21,180 nucleotides of DNA, from the IMG/VR virus record IMGVR_UViG_3300017729_000054, positions 1-21,180 of that record. One strand, 5' to 3'. Under the pieces are notes generated by a model. It saw only the letters and a list, made by a program, of their open reading frames with translations, ran no database searches and was not told where the DNA came from. Source of the stretch: a virus. A program made the position numbers and the translations under genes. This document shows positions 20,980-21,180 of this stretch, one piece after another. Every line of letters starts with the position of its first letter. Positions within the stretch are counted from its first letter, which is position 1.

Positions 20980-21010
20980 TAATCAAAATAGTTGACCCCT
21001 GAAAATCTGG
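20974..21010 (-). promoter_or_regulatory. CAGATT-type promoter of the 20949 gene
   Basis: On the minus strand CCAGATTTT (21002-21010), 20 nt, then TATATTTA (20974-20981). Identical in both elements and spacing to the promoter at 20471-20507. The 20-nt spacers differ in sequence, so the match is confined to the functional-looking parts. Confidence 0.72.
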
Positions 21011-21015
21011 ATGAT

Positions 21016-21051
21016 ATAGTTATTAACAATTTACTGATAGTTATTAACAAT
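21016..21051 (-). promoter_or_regulatory. Two tandem upstream boxes, 21-bp period
   Basis: ATAGTTATTAACAAT at 21016/21017-21030 and again at 21037-21051, spaced by 21 bp, about two turns of DNA. Both contain the GTTATTAAC palindrome. The distal copy is positioned like the single box of the 20439 promoter. Such spacing suits cooperative binding of a regulator to one face of the helix. Confidence 0.5.
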
Positions 21052-21072
21052 ACCGTGGGGCGGCGCGCGCGA

Positions 21073-21180
21073 TTAACATGAGGTGGTCTCCGACGCGGTG
21101 GTTTCGCTCGATTCGTTTGTTATGCCTACGTGGCTCTCGCGAGCCTCTATTAAATCACGTATTACGGCACATTTTTCATA
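21073..21180 (-). CDS. C-terminal 35 residues of a gene running off the right edge, with a UVR-like motif
   Basis: An open frame from the edge to TAA at 21073, ending YEKCAVIRDLIEARESHVGI then TNESSETTASETTSC. The YEKCAVIRDLIEARE part fits the UVR helical motif and resembles the end of the 17553-17822 protein. The codons are GC-rich (GCG, TCG, ACC, CGC), unlike the rest of the window. The other two minus frames are closed by stops. Because it is short and partial, coding is likely but not certain. A plus-strand frame is also open here but runs against every other gene. Confidence 0.55.
   Translation of the reverse strand, partial: YEKCAVIRDLIEARESHVGITNESSETTASETTSC

Noticed and set aside
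21060-21145. tRNA, tmRNA or rRNA in the GC-rich right edge
   Set aside because: There is one good hairpin but no cloverleaf, no CCA end and no recognisable T-loop arrangement. The minus-strand frame is open with a plausible protein motif.

Overview
This is an AT-rich segment (about one third GC by eye) of a T4-like tailed phage genome, probably a myovirus with a contractile tail. Every gene I can support lies on the minus strand, so the genes run from right to left. The diagnostic genes are a gp5-like baseplate hub with a peptidase tail, gp25, gp6, a gp55-like sigma factor and a phage-type Hsp20. Several features point to a Bacteroidota (flavobacterial-type) host: a lipoprotein whose cysteine is followed by Lys-Lys-Glu, a phage-encoded outer-membrane barrel protein, promoters shaped like the Bacteroidota -33/-7 type, and some A-rich leaders without a Shine-Dalgarno sequence. 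The host assignment is inference, at about 60%.

Layout, in order of transcription. (1) 21180-20551: the 3' end of a gene in an unusually GC-rich patch, then an SH3-like small protein behind a recognisable promoter module. (2) 20439-16342: a long operon behind a second copy of that module. It starts with a 701-residue CobT-like VWA/HExxH protein, then a lipoprotein and a chain of small overlapping unknown genes. (3) 16187-15594: two small genes. (4) 15500-14775: hsp20 and a small gene that share a repeated leader. (5) 14638-9738: an accessory and regulatory operon with an unknown protein behind a structured leader, a four-helix coiled-coil membrane protein, a zinc-ribbon protein, small proteins, an HD-domain hydrolase and the sigma factor. 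(6) 9611-8912: an outer-membrane barrel protein and a two-helix membrane protein, preceded by a GGTTAT repeat array and closed by the only clear intrinsic terminator in the window. (7) 8816-1: the baseplate operon, with a small protein, hub-peptidase, beta-helix spike, two unknown proteins, gp25, gp6, a DNRLRE-like protein, an Ig-like protein and the start of another tail protein.

The most notable finding is a promoter motif, CAGATT(T/G)T, then exactly 20 nt, then TATATTTA. It occurs three times, each upstream of a separate gene or operon (14638, 20439, 20949). Two of these copies also share a farther-upstream palindromic box (GTTATTAAC) at matching distance and a 17-bp palindrome. A second set of leaders carries only a (T/G)ATATTT(A/T) box without the CAGATT element, which suggests at least two promoter classes. 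A phage sigma factor in the same window could account for one of them. Other notable points are the repeated hsp20 leaders with complementary GC-rich 11-mers, a possible G-quadruplex next to a ribosome binding site, and two small genes (11527-11688 and 12144-12296) that length-filtered gene calling would miss. I see no tRNA, CRISPR array, insertion sequence or integrase. No stretch longer than about 160 nt lacks a gene.
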